64,000 nt of DNA from the NCBI RefSeq assembly GCF_036227325.1, contig NZ_CP109467.1, positions 5,270,001 to 5,334,000 on the forward strand, in the 5' to 3' direction. Below are positions 27,701 through 35,749 of the stretch, in pieces. Position 1 is the first letter of the stretch. The number at the start of each line of letters is the position of its first letter. The notes beneath the pieces were generated by a model. That model was not told where the DNA came from. It saw nothing but the letters and a program-made list of their open reading frames with translations, and did no database searches. The DNA is from Streptomyces sp. NBC_01465 (lineage in GTDB: Bacteria > Actinomycetota > Actinomycetes > Streptomycetales > Streptomycetaceae). The translations under genes were made by a program, and so were the position numbers.

Positions 27701-28235
27701 CAGGCCGCCCGCCGACCGCCGCACCGTCCAGCGTCGTACCGTTCGTCGAGCCCAGGTCCGCGACCGTGACCCGCCCGTCGTCACCGACGGTGATCGCGCA
27801 ATGCAGCCGCGACACATCGGGATCGTCAAGCGGAACGTCAGCGTCCGCCGAGCGTCCGATACGGATCTGCCCACCGTGCAGCAGATGCACCCCGCCCGCG
27901 TCGGGCCCGGCCACCACATGCAGCTGCGCCGCACCCTCGTCGCCGTGCGCACCCGTCCCGTCGTCCTCCGCGGGCACCTGGAGCGAGAGCACCGCCCCGT
28001 CCACCAGCGGCGGCTCACCCAGGGCGCACCGCTGCAGGTCGAGCCGCCGGTGCCCCGCATACAGCACGACGGCGCCCGATCCGCCCGCGTCGGCGCCCGC
28101 CGCGGCGGTGGCCAGGCCGGAGGCCACGGCCGCCAGCGCCGTCCCCGCGGGGGCGGTCACCAGCACGTCGCAGGAACGCACCTCAGTAGAGGGTTGGCCG
28201 CTTCGCGGCACGAGGACGGTCAGCCGGATCTGCAT
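24714..28235 (-). CDS. FHA-domain FtsK/SpoIIIE-like ATPase
   Basis: A 1173-residue cytoplasmic protein. Residues 1-90 look ubiquitin-like (YukD type). An FHA phosphothreonine-binding domain covers about 105-195, with IGRS 126-129, SRLH 142-145 and GSTNGT 162-167. A disordered linker follows to about 390. The rest resembles the FtsK/EccC ATPase fold: GPTGSGRT (739-746) in the Walker A position and VVIVDDFD ending at 1013 as Walker B. The usual Walker A Lys is Arg, so ATP hydrolysis may be weak. The FHA domain suggests docking to a phosphorylated partner, and the kinases just upstream are obvious candidates. No EsxA/B or other type VII secretion genes lie nearby. The frame is open upstream to 28751, but ATG 28235 fits the conserved start. 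Confidence 0.8.
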   Translation of the reverse strand: MQIRLTVLVPRSGQPSTEVRSCDVLVTAPAGTALAAVASGLATAAAGADAGGSGAVVLYAGHRRLDLQRCALGEPPLVDGAVLSLQVPAEDDGTGAHGDEGAAQLHVVAGPDAGGVHLLHGGQIRIGRSADADVPLDDPDVSRLHCAITVGDDGRVTVADLGSTNGTTLDGAAVGGRPVRLAPGALLRIGESALRIASGAAGTAVVVPDGEGHLRFTGGGDDEEPGVDSASSAYGSGPVDGTSAYGAAAAPRDPDRARRETPPRGTQMPLRDDDIDEHARAGSESDGDYRDGESARGSGTGSGTGSGRRGGIGAWARRLAGGRPESVRESLPAERAEPAGPGGTFGASPVRAPDSWPDPAALLLTALGPGARLWERGPGHPEALVVRLGTADRAELASVPVTVSLREAGSLGLAGPRERLAGLARAAVAQLAALHSPAGLEIVLISTDRSRPLAERKADWGWLGWLPHLRPAHGQDCRLLLAYDREQAAARTDELVRRLDYGPLGTGWASADARSVDAAAQQYEGPRTVVVVDGDPGSAVLRETTARLASAGAAAGIHLLCLAETPAASALSPVDATYETACSASLAFRECGAVALLSGDVATALRLLRTAGGQPAGHGTLAAVDAVSAAWAERFGRALAPLRADGGIESAARQAAALPRSARLLDELGLARATPASLMARWASAADGKDPAAGADEPHRRDSASALPGARALAVLGAGPRGPLTVDLAAEGPHLLIEGPTGSGRTELLRAAAASLAAAARPDRLALILVDGSGGDGLLPCTELPHTSTHLVASDPVRMREFAQSLGAELKRRAELLGSIGFAEWHTQREVSERMVGQRTAPGGRRVSAQGAGRDEAAAWAGAGAARGGRRVSGAVQDTDRGENAWTGALRAEPGEAEAAARPGPAGTPRGEPEASEPAARPLYDQTADANSGPGGGRWARPGEQPGMTAPSGTGASPRGAAGTAPRVGAQARLGDIESADSGTLRLRVARGGDMVDGAWPLPRLVVIVDDFDALVAPALGSPGRPAAGSVVRALEAVARDGERLGVHLIAASARPDRTADTELAHIARLRVVLDPAPASPGPEDPSPGRGRLGHPDGRVTPFQGGRVTGRIPRTATLRPTVVPLEWERMGDPPARRPVRELGNGPTDLALLASALDRAARSVEAVPIPPLVC

Positions 28236-28689
28236 AGCCGTCGGCGGTCCCTTCTGCGCGGGGTGCCCGGCAGGGAAGCCGCCTGTGATCTCCCCCACCC
28301 GGCAAGTCGGCACGGAAAGAGGGGCTCCCGACCCCATCACTCCGTGCTGTGAAGCATCCTCGCACCTGCCACTGACAACACGCCCGGGGGTGGCCGGAAA
28401 GTGATCTTGAACGGTCGGCCTTGGACGTAAAAGTGCCTGGTTGGGACGGGTTCGGCAACCAACTGGGCGGCCCTTGCGTCTTCCACTCGAACACAGCGGG
28501 AACACAGCCCTGTGCACATCCGGAACTTCCCCGGCCGGTGCCCCGTTCGGCGGCACTAGAGTGGGCCGGAAACGCCGGAGCCGGATCGCGCGAGCAGCGC
28601 GGCCCCCGGAGCGGCGGCGCAGCACCGCAGCAAGAAGGTCCAGAGGATCAGGACCAGGACCAGACCCCGACCAGCAGGGAGCGCATGAC
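28236..28689. other. Divergent intergenic region between the FHA ATPase and pkaA
   Basis: These 454 bp lie between divergent starts and must hold both promoters. I see no convincing hairpin or small gene. Purine-rich AGGACCAGGACCAG just before pkaA is a short tandem repeat. Otherwise nothing recognisable. Confidence 0.5.
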
Positions 28690-30315
28690 GTGCGGCCGGT
28701 AGGCAGCAAGTACCTGCTCGAGGAGCCGCTCGGGCGCGGCGCCACGGGCACCGTCTGGCGAGCCCGCCAGCGAGAGACCGCGGGTGCCGAGGCGGCCGTG
28801 GCCGGTCAGCCCGGCGAGATGGTCGCGATCAAGGTCCTCAAGGAGGAGCTCGCGAACGACCCGGACATCGTGATGCGCTTCCTCCGCGAGCGCTCCGTAC
28901 TCCTGCGTCTGACGCACCCCAACATCGTGCGCACCCGCGACCTGGTGGTCGAGGGCGATCTCCTCGCCCTGGTCATGGACCTGATCGACGGCCCGGACCT
29001 GCACCACTACCTCCGCGACAACGGCCCCTTCTCGCCGGTCGCCGCATCCCTCCTCACCGCGCAGATCGCCGACGCGCTCGCCGCGAGCCACGCGGACGGC
29101 GTGGTCCACCGCGACCTCAAGCCGGCCAACGTCCTCCTCTCCACCAGCCCCGACGGCCAGATGCACCCGATGCTGACCGACTTCGGCATCGCCCGCCTCG
29201 CGGACTCCCCGGGCCTGACCCGCACCCACGAATTCGTCGGTACGCCGGCCTACGTGGCCCCCGAGTCCGCCGAGGGCCGCCCGCAGACCTCCGCGGTCGA
29301 CATCTACGGCGCGGGCATCCTCCTGTACGAACTGGTCACCGGACGCCCGCCGTTCGCGGGCGGCAGCGCCCTCGAGGTCCTCCACCGCCACCTCAGCGAG
29401 GAGCCCCGCCGCCCCACGACCGTCCCCGAGCCCCTCTGGACGGTCATCGAGCGCTGCCTCTCCAAGGACCCGGACCGCCGCCCGAGCGCGGAGAACCTGG
29501 CACGCGGCCTCCGTACGGTCGCCGCGGGCGTGGGCGTCCACTCCACCCCGGCCCAGGTCGACGCGGCCCTCGGGGTTGCCTCCCTGCTCGCCCCCGACCC
29601 GGCGCCCACGACCGTCCCGGACATGCCGGGCGCGGCCGACCCGACCCAGGTCCTGCCGTCCAATGCGGCCTCGTACGACCCGAACGCGCGCACCAGCGTC
29701 ATGCCGAACACCCCGCCGCGCCCCACGGCCGACCCCACCGCGGTGATGCCCAACCAGCCTCCGCAGCCCGACGGCCCGCACCCCTGGCAGAGCCAGCTCC
29801 AGGCGGCCCGCGACCGCAACGAGCAGACCCAGGTCCAGTACCTGGACCCCAGCCAGGACCCCCTGCGCCACCGCCCGCACCGAGGCCAGCAGCAGAACCA
29901 GCCCCAGGACCAGCGTTACGCGCAGCCCCAGTACCAACAGCCCCAGGACCAGCGCCCGCCCCAGCGGCAGCAGCAGCGTCCTCAGCAACAGCGCCCCCAG
30001 CAGCAACAGCGCCCGCAGCAACAGCAGTACGCGCCGCCGCAGCAGCCCCAACAGCCCCAGGCACCCGCACCCCGCGAACCGCGCCAGCCGCGTCAGCGCA
30101 GCGCGAACCCGATGAAGATCCCGGGCCTGGGCTGCCTCAAGGGCTGCCTGTTCACCTTCCTGATCCTCTTCGTAGGAGCCTGGCTGATCTGGGAGTTGAC
30201 CCCGCTCCAGGACTGGATCGGCACGACGAAGGGCTTCTTCGCCCAGATCGGCGACATCATCAGCAAGGTGAGCGACTTCGTGTCGAGCATCGGCGACTCA
30301 GGCTCGGGAAACTGA
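28690..30315 (+). CDS. pkaA: Ser/Thr protein kinase PkaA-like
   Basis: A 541-residue Hanks-type kinase: glycine loop GRGATGTV near 15-22, catalytic Lys48, HRDLKPAN 140-147, DFG 164-166, APE 190-192. There is a ~12-residue insert before the Lys strand. After the kinase domain comes a Pro/Gln-rich linker (about 400-475) with long Gln-Pro runs, then one transmembrane helix near 486-501 and a ~40-residue outer tail. It has no PASTA domain. Start is GTG 28690 with GGAG eight bases upstream. Gene order and size match PkaA of S. coelicolor, which autophosphorylates (recalled). The FHA ATPase across the promoter region is a plausible target. Confidence 0.88.
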   Translation: MRPVGSKYLLEEPLGRGATGTVWRARQRETAGAEAAVAGQPGEMVAIKVLKEELANDPDIVMRFLRERSVLLRLTHPNIVRTRDLVVEGDLLALVMDLIDGPDLHHYLRDNGPFSPVAASLLTAQIADALAASHADGVVHRDLKPANVLLSTSPDGQMHPMLTDFGIARLADSPGLTRTHEFVGTPAYVAPESAEGRPQTSAVDIYGAGILLYELVTGRPPFAGGSALEVLHRHLSEEPRRPTTVPEPLWTVIERCLSKDPDRRPSAENLARGLRTVAAGVGVHSTPAQVDAALGVASLLAPDPAPTTVPDMPGAADPTQVLPSNAASYDPNARTSVMPNTPPRPTADPTAVMPNQPPQPDGPHPWQSQLQAARDRNEQTQVQYLDPSQDPLRHRPHRGQQQNQPQDQRYAQPQYQQPQDQRPPQRQQQRPQQQRPQQQQRPQQQQYAPPQQPQQPQAPAPREPRQPRQRSANPMKIPGLGCLKGCLFTFLILFVGAWLIWELTPLQDWIGTTKGFFAQIGDIISKVSDFVSSIGDSGSGN

Positions 30316-30346
30316 CCCGATCCGACCCCACCCTGTAAACAAGTCG

Positions 30347-30377
30347 ACTTCTGCGGGCCAATTTCGCCCGCAGAAGT
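30347..30377. terminator. Perfect 12-bp hairpin between pkaA and pkaB
   Basis: ACTTCTGCGGGC (30347-30358) and GCCCGCAGAAGT (30366-30377) with a 7-base loop. There is no T run. It may attenuate read-through from pkaA into pkaB or protect the upstream mRNA end. Confidence 0.6.
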
Positions 30378-30459
30378 GAAGGTTGGCGTCTTCCGGGGCA
30401 CTGAACACCCCAGCACCCGCGTATTTTGGGTGCGATCGCCAGCCGCTGAGGGAGCAGTC

Positions 30460-31704
30460 TTGGCACGGAAAATCGGCAGCCGGTACACCGCGCACCAGAT
30501 CCTGGGGCGCGGCAGCGCGGGCACGGTATGGCTAGGCGAAGGCCCCGAGGGCCCCGTCGCCATCAAGCTGCTCCGCGAGGACCTGGCATCCGACCAGGAG
30601 CTGGTGGGCCGCTTCGTACAGGAACGCACGGCGCTTCTGGGCCTGGACCACCCCCATGTGGTGGCGGTCCGCGACCTGGTGGTCGACGGCAACGACCTGG
30701 CACTGGTGATGGATCTCGTACGGGGCACGGACCTGCGCACCCGCCTGGACCGCGAACGCCGCCTCAGCCCCGAAGCGGCGGTGGCGATCGTCGCGGACAT
30801 CGCGGACGGCCTGGCGGCGGCGCACGCGGCAGGAGTGGTCCACAGGGACGTAAAACCGGAGAACATCCTCCTGGACATGCAGGGCCCCCTGGGCCCGGGC
30901 AGCTCGCACCCGGCGCTCCTCACGGACTTCGGCGTGGCGAAACTGATCGACACCCCGCGCCGCACGCGAGCGACCAAAATCATCGGCACCCCGGACTACT
31001 TGGCCCCGGAGATCATCGAGGGCCTGCCCCCACGAGCCTCAGTAGACATCTACGCCCTCGCGACGGTCCTCTACGAACTCCTCGCGGGCTTCACGCCGTT
31101 CGGCGGCGGCCACCCGGGAGCGGTCCTCCGCCGCCACGTCACGGAGACGGTCGTCCCCCTCCCCGGAATCCCGGACGAGCTGTGGCAACTCCTGGTCCAG
31201 TGCCTGGCGAAGGCCCCGGCCTCCCGCCTGCGCGCGTCCGAACTGGGCGACCGCCTGCGCGAGCAACTCCCGCACCTGGCAGGCATTCCGCCGCTGGACG
31301 TGGACGAACCGGACGATGAGCAGCCGGAAGAAGAGCCGTACGCGGAAGACACCACGCCCACCCCGTCGTCCACTCCCCGGAGAGGCGCGGTCCCCCTGGT
31401 CCCGGGCTCGTCCCCCGACTCCAACCGCGACACCCACACGAGCATGCGGGTCCCGGCCCCCGACGAACTGGCGGGCGGCCCCCTGGGCACGGCCCGAGCG
31501 CCCCGCACGTCGGCGCAGCGCCGCCCGGGCACGGCCCGCCACAAGTCGACGACCGAGGCCGTACGACGCCGCCGCATCAAGCTGGGCGCGGCGGCGATCG
31601 TGGTGGCGGCGGCGGTAGGGGTGGGCGGCTGGCTGGCGACGTCGGGAGACGACGCTTCGAACCAGCCCCAGGACACCAAACAGTCAACCTCAACCCAGCC
31701 CTAG
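30460..31704 (+). CDS. pkaB: Ser/Thr protein kinase PkaB-like
   Basis: A 414-residue Hanks-type kinase with Lys36, HRDVKPEN 128-135, DFG 156-158 and APE 182-184. An acidic/Pro/Thr linker (about 285-375) leads to one transmembrane helix near 381-400 and a short outer tail without sensor domain. I chose TTG 30460 because GGGAG lies six bases upstream. The in-frame ATG at 30376 sits inside the preceding hairpin. Size and order match PkaB of S. coelicolor. The stop shares the CTAG palindrome with the stop of the convergent SH3 gene. Confidence 0.85.
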   Translation: MARKIGSRYTAHQILGRGSAGTVWLGEGPEGPVAIKLLREDLASDQELVGRFVQERTALLGLDHPHVVAVRDLVVDGNDLALVMDLVRGTDLRTRLDRERRLSPEAAVAIVADIADGLAAAHAAGVVHRDVKPENILLDMQGPLGPGSSHPALLTDFGVAKLIDTPRRTRATKIIGTPDYLAPEIIEGLPPRASVDIYALATVLYELLAGFTPFGGGHPGAVLRRHVTETVVPLPGIPDELWQLLVQCLAKAPASRLRASELGDRLREQLPHLAGIPPLDVDEPDDEQPEEEPYAEDTTPTPSSTPRRGAVPLVPGSSPDSNRDTHTSMRVPAPDELAGGPLGTARAPRTSAQRRPGTARHKSTTEAVRRRRIKLGAAAIVVAAAVGVGGWLATSGDDASNQPQDTKQSTSTQP

Positions 31705-32264
31705 CAGTAGGGCACGATGCTCAAATTGTCGACGTACCGAGCGGAGACCCACCCGCTCCCGTCACCGAGCATGTACCAGATCGGGTTCCCGCCGACGCTC
31801 TGCCCGTTCTTCTTGCAGTAGAGCGAGATGACCGACCCGGGCCTGAGCTCCTTCACGGAGGCGGAGGCGGTGGTGGCGCTCTTCCGGACATGCAGTTCAG
31901 TACGGGAAGTCACCCGCCCCTGAGCCCGGGTCCCACCGTTGCCCACACCGCTGTTGCAGGTCGGCACGGCGCTGAAATTGTCCACGTACTTCGCGCTGAC
32001 CCACCCACCGTCGGACAGGTTGTACCAAATCCGGTTCCCGCCGACGCTGGGCCCGTTGACCTTGCAGCTCAGGAACACGATCTGCTGATACGCGAGGACC
32101 TTGGTCACCCGGGCCGACATGGTCGGATTGCTGTGCACATTGAGCCCGGCCTGCGTACTCACCCGCCCACCGGGATCGGCGGCGGCGGCCGGCATCACGC
32201 TGGCAAAGGTGAAGAACCCTGCGGTCCCCAGAACAGCGGCCGTACCAAGCAAGGGAAGTCTCAT
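31701..32264 (-). CDS. Secreted protein with two bacterial SH3 repeats
   Basis: 187 residues: a Sec signal peptide ending near AAAADPGG, then two ~65-residue SH3b units. Each has an LNVH/LHVR start, a Cys, PSVGGN-IWY or QSVGGN-IWY and WVSAKYVDN or WVSARYVDN. Such repeats bind peptidoglycan or other wall polymers. ATG 32264 has AAGGAG eight bases upstream; the frame continues upstream but the longer start would spoil the signal peptide. It is convergent with pkaB, and the two TAG stops overlap in CTAG (31701-31704). Confidence 0.83.
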   Translation of the reverse strand: MRLPLLGTAAVLGTAGFFTFASVMPAAAADPGGRVSTQAGLNVHSNPTMSARVTKVLAYQQIVFLSCKVNGPSVGGNRIWYNLSDGGWVSAKYVDNFSAVPTCNSGVGNGGTRAQGRVTSRTELHVRKSATTASASVKELRPGSVISLYCKKNGQSVGGNPIWYMLGDGSGWVSARYVDNLSIVPYC

Positions 32265-32428
32265 CACATGCTCCTTCCAGCCCCTCCAGCCAGCCTCGCC
32301 CGAGTGTCGCAAGGGCGCATGTTGATCATGAGGTACGGGAGCCTGGCGTCACGTTCCGTAGCCGGGTCCACCGGCCCGCTTGTGGCTGTCGATCTTGCCG
32401 CCCGGGGAATGCCCGCACCAGCAGCCGT

Positions 32429-32440
32429 TACGCTGGACCC
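32429..32440 (+). promoter_or_regulatory. Probable -10 for leaderless prfB
   Basis: TACGCT (32429-32434) fits the TAnnnT -10 pattern and ends six bases before the GTG start at 32441. There is no Shine-Dalgarno, which indicates a leaderless mRNA. A matching -35 is not evident. Confidence 0.5.
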
Positions 32441-33547
32441 GTGGCAGTCGTCGATGTTTCCGAAGAGCTGAAGTCCCTCTCCTCGACCATGGGGTCGATC
32501 GAGGCCGTCCTGGACCTCGACAAGCTGAGGGCCGATATCGTCGTGCTCGAGGAGCAGGCCGCGGCACCGTCCCTCTGGGACGACCCGGATGCGGCCCAGA
32601 AGATCACCAGCAAGCTTTCACACATGCAGGCCGAGGTCCGTAAGGCCGAAGCCCTGCGCGGGCGCATCGACGACCTGAGCGTGCTCTTCGAGCTCGCCGA
32701 GGCCGAGGACGACGCCGACACCCTCGCCGAGGCGGAGTCCGAGCTCGTCTCGGTCCGGAAGGCGCTGGAAGAGATGGAAGTACGGACGCTTCTGTCGGGC
32801 GAGTACGACGAGCGCGAGGCGCTGGTCAACATCCGCGCCGAGGCCGGTGGCGTCGACGCCGCCGACTTCGCCGAGCAGCTGCAGCGCATGTACCTGCGGT
32901 ACGCCGAGCGGCACGGGTACAAGACCGAGGTCTACGAGACGTCGTACGCGGAAGAGGCCGGCATCAAGTCGACCACCTTCGTCGTCAAGGCCCCGTACGC
33001 CTACGGCACCCTCTCCGTGGAGCAGGGCACGCACCGGCTCGTCCGGATCTCGCCCTTCGACAACCAGGGTCGCCGCCAGACGTCGTTCGCGGGCGTGGAG
33101 GTGCTCCCCGTCGTGGAGCAGACCGACCACATCGAGATCGACGAGACCGAGCTGCGCGTGGACGTCTACCGCGCCTCCGGTCCCGGTGGCCAGGGCGTCA
33201 ACACCACTGACTCCGCCGTGCGACTGACCCACATCCCCACCGGGATCGTGGTGTCCTGCCAGAACGAGCGCTCGCAGATCCAGAACAAGGCCAGCGCCAT
33301 GAACGTCCTCCAGGCGAAGCTCCTCGAGCGCCGCCGCCAGGAGGAGCAGGCGCTGATGGACTCGCTCAAGGGCGACGGCGGCAACTCCTGGGGCAACCAG
33401 ATGCGTTCGTACGTCCTGCACCCCTACCAGATGGTGAAGGACCTCCGGACCGAGTTCGAGGTCGGCAACCCGCAGGCTGTGCTCGACGGTGAGATCGACG
33501 GCTTCCTGGAAGCCGGAATTCGCTGGCGCAAGCAGCAGGAGAAGTAG
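32441..33547 (+). CDS. prfB: Peptide chain release factor 2
   Basis: A 368-residue RF2 that terminates translation at UGA and UAA. The codon-recognition motif SPF is at 204-206 and the peptidyl-tRNA hydrolysis motif GGQ at 249-251. It reads as one continuous frame from GTG 32441, so the autoregulatory +1 frameshift known in E. coli prfB is absent. A strong intrinsic terminator follows. RF2 matters especially here because TGA is a very frequent stop in this window. Confidence 0.97.
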   Translation: MAVVDVSEELKSLSSTMGSIEAVLDLDKLRADIVVLEEQAAAPSLWDDPDAAQKITSKLSHMQAEVRKAEALRGRIDDLSVLFELAEAEDDADTLAEAESELVSVRKALEEMEVRTLLSGEYDEREALVNIRAEAGGVDAADFAEQLQRMYLRYAERHGYKTEVYETSYAEEAGIKSTTFVVKAPYAYGTLSVEQGTHRLVRISPFDNQGRRQTSFAGVEVLPVVEQTDHIEIDETELRVDVYRASGPGGQGVNTTDSAVRLTHIPTGIVVSCQNERSQIQNKASAMNVLQAKLLERRRQEEQALMDSLKGDGGNSWGNQMRSYVLHPYQMVKDLRTEFEVGNPQAVLDGEIDGFLEAGIRWRKQQEK

Positions 33548-33565
33548 CAGTACCTTTGTCGATAA

Positions 33566-33602
33566 GCGAACTGCCGCCCCACGGGCGGCAGTTCGCTTTT
33601 TT
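33566..33602 (+). terminator. Intrinsic terminator of prfB
   Basis: Perfect 14-bp stem (33566-33579 with 33583-33596), 3-base loop, then six T residues: a textbook rho-independent terminator. Confidence 0.93.
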
Positions 33603-33819
33603 CGTCACAGTCGTATTCCCGTACGACGGGCAATGCGGGTCATTCCGGGCATTGCGCGCGCAACGACCTTGACGCACATCTTATTTACGTGAAGGCTGGC
33701 GCGCGGCATGCGTATCACTGGGGCGCGTGTGGTCGGGGGTACGGGTACGACACCCCCTCTGGCGCTGCCGCCCCCGAACGCTGCTCCATTGACGATGAGC
33801 TACTGGGGGTAGCAAGCAG

Positions 33820-34500
33820 ATGACGAAGAAGACGCGAATCCGCGTTGCACGGATCGCGGCCGGTGCGGTGATCGCTGCGGGCGCTTCGCTCACCGCCGCG
33901 GGTGCCGCTCAGGCCGTGGGCATAGACGTGGGCGTCGGCCCGCTCAATGCGCACGCCAGCGTGGACCAGAAGGGCATCGACGCCGGTCTCGGCGTGGACG
34001 ACGACCCGACCGGTATTCCGACGGATCAGCCGACGGGTGACCCGACCGGTATTCCGACGGACGAGCCGACGGATGAGCCCACCGACGAGCCGACGGACGT
34101 CCCCACCGACGTTCCGACCGACGTCCCGACGGACGTTCCGACGGACAAGCCCACCGACAAGCCGACGGACAAGCCCACCGACAAGCCGACCCACGGCTCG
34201 TCGACGGGTGGCAACGCCAACGGTGGCAACGCCAACGGTGGCAACGAGGGTGGCGACGACGGCGACGCCGGCACCTGCACCTCGGATGCCGACACCGTCA
34301 CGTGCACCGACGGCTCGTCGAACACCAACACCGACAACCTCGGCTCGCAGCCGGTCGAGCAGGGCAAGGCCAAGGAGGAGCTGGCCGAGACCGGCGCCGC
34401 CGAGACCTCGTTCCTGATCATCGGTGCCGCGACCATGATCGCCGGTGGCATCGGCTTCCGGTTCCTGCCGCGCATCGCGGGCAACCGCACCGCTGCGTAA
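33820..34500 (+). CDS. Secreted repeat protein with LAETG sortase signal
   Basis: 226 residues: signal peptide (1-32), a short mature part, then a Pro-Thr-Asp repeat tract (about 63-124) built on PTDx with x = E, V or K. A Gly/Asn-rich segment with two Cys follows. The C-terminus has LAETG at 188-192, a hydrophobic helix and a basic tail. LAxTG is the signal cleaved by class E sortases in Streptomyces, as in long chaplins. The repeats would form an extended wall-spanning stalk. No sortase gene is nearby. Tandem 12-bp DNA repeats (about 34006-34191) could vary in number between strains. I do not know its function. Confidence 0.85.
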   Translation: MTKKTRIRVARIAAGAVIAAGASLTAAGAAQAVGIDVGVGPLNAHASVDQKGIDAGLGVDDDPTGIPTDQPTGDPTGIPTDEPTDEPTDEPTDVPTDVPTDVPTDVPTDKPTDKPTDKPTDKPTHGSSTGGNANGGNANGGNEGGDDGDAGTCTSDADTVTCTDGSSNTNTDNLGSQPVEQGKAKEELAETGAAETSFLIIGAATMIAGGIGFRFLPRIAGNRTAA

Positions 34501-34525
34501 GCACGCGGAGCACGTACGTACGTAA

Positions 34526-34563
34526 GAGAGGGCCCCGACACCTTCAGGTGTCGGGGCCCTCTC
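34526..34563. terminator. Strong bidirectional hairpin
   Basis: Perfect 17-bp stem (34526-34542 with 34547-34563) and a TTCA loop between convergent genes ending at 34500 and 34578. Short ACGT repeats flank it. Confidence 0.85.
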
Positions 34564-34577
34564 TCGTACGTAAGGGA

Positions 34578-34769
34578 TCAGACCGTCTGATGGGCCAGCA
34601 GCGCTACCGCCCCCACCAGCAGCACCAGCAGCGTGATCAGCGCGACCGGGCTCAGGCCGCCCCAGGGGCCCTCCTGCTGGAGTCGCTCCCTGTTGGCGCG
34701 GCAGACGGGGCAGCGGCCCTCGCTGACGGGTGACGCGCAGTTCGCGCAGACCAGTCGGTCGTAGGTCAT
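34578..34769 (-). CDS. Small zinc-ribbon membrane protein
   Basis: 63 residues. The N-terminus has two CxxC pairs (CANC and CPVC) typical of a zinc ribbon, then one transmembrane helix from about residue 41 to 59. ATG 34769 is preceded by GGAGG at normal spacing, which supports a real gene. Function unknown. Confidence 0.75.
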   Translation of the reverse strand: MTYDRLVCANCASPVSEGRCPVCRANRERLQQEGPWGGLSPVALITLLVLLVGAVALLAHQTV

Positions 34770-35050
34770 CCGCACTCCTCCTTCCGCACAGCCGGCTTGC
34801 GGGTCGGGCTTTACCGGTCGTTCTTTCCTTGCAACGCCCGGGGAAACGCAACCGTTCCCCATACCACTGTGCCAGCTCGGGGACGATACGGCGCGCCCTG
34901 CCTGATTTCGGCAGATCCAGGGAGCGATCGCAGGGGTTCCCGGCTGCTCCATTACGGGACATAACACGCATCCCCATACGCCGCCTGCGGGGGCGCATCT
35001 GCTTCGCGTAAGGTCACGCACACCTACTCCCGGCCGACCGTGGTGCACCT

Positions 35051-35740
35051 GTGATCCGATTCGACAACGTCTCCAAGACCTACCCGAAGCAGAACCGCCC
35101 CGCCCTGCGCGACGTCTCCCTCGAAGTCGAGAGGGGAGAGTTCGTCTTCCTCGTGGGGTCCTCCGGTTCCGGCAAGTCGACCTTCCTGCGGCTGATCCTG
35201 CGTGAGGAGCGCGCCAGCCAAGGCCAGGTGCACGTCCTGGGCAAGGACCTCGCGCGGATGTCGAACTGGAAGGTGCCGCAGATGCGCCGCCAGCTCGGCA
35301 ACGTCTTCCAGGACTTCCGGTTGCTGCCCAACAAGACCGTCGCCGAGAACGTGGCCTTCGCGCAGGAGGTCATCGGCAAGCCCAAGGGCGAGATCCGCAA
35401 GGCCGTCCCGCAGGTCCTCGACCTCGTCGGTCTCGGCGGCAAGGAAGACCGCATGCCGGGCGAGCTGTCCGGTGGCGAGCAGCAGCGCGTGGCCATCGCC
35501 CGCGCCTTCGTCAACCGGCCCATGCTGCTGATCGCGGACGAGCCGACCGGAAACCTCGACCCGCAGACGTCCGTCGGCATCATGAAGCTGCTCGACCGGA
35601 TCAACCGGACCGGGACGACCGTCATCATGGCGACCCACGACCAGCAGATCGTCGACCAGATGCGCAAGCGCGTCATCGAACTCGAGAAGGGCCGTCTCGT
35701 ACGCGACCAGTCGCGCGGCGTGTACGGCTACCAGCACTGA
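35051..35740 (+). CDS. ftsE: Cell division ABC transporter ATP-binding protein FtsE
   Basis: A 229-residue ATPase that with FtsX controls peptidoglycan hydrolase activity at the division site. Walker [10 protein letters not shown] at 36-44, signature LSGGEQQ at 139-145, and Walker B LLIADEP at 159-165. Start is GTG 35051. ftsX follows after 9 bp. The order ftsE-ftsX-protease-smpB-ssrA is typical of actinobacteria. Confidence 0.97.
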   Translation: MIRFDNVSKTYPKQNRPALRDVSLEVERGEFVFLVGSSGSGKSTFLRLILREERASQGQVHVLGKDLARMSNWKVPQMRRQLGNVFQDFRLLPNKTVAENVAFAQEVIGKPKGEIRKAVPQVLDLVGLGGKEDRMPGELSGGEQQRVAIARAFVNRPMLLIADEPTGNLDPQTSVGIMKLLDRINRTGTTVIMATHDQQIVDQMRKRVIELEKGRLVRDQSRGVYGYQH

Positions 35741-35749
35741 AAGGACGCC

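Noticed and set aside
32441..33547. Programmed +1 frameshift in prfB
   Set aside because: The gene is one continuous frame from GTG 32441, with no in-frame TGA near codon 25.
34006..34191. CRISPR-like array
   Set aside because: The 12-bp repeats are contiguous, lack spacers and encode Pro-Thr-Asp repeats inside a secreted protein.
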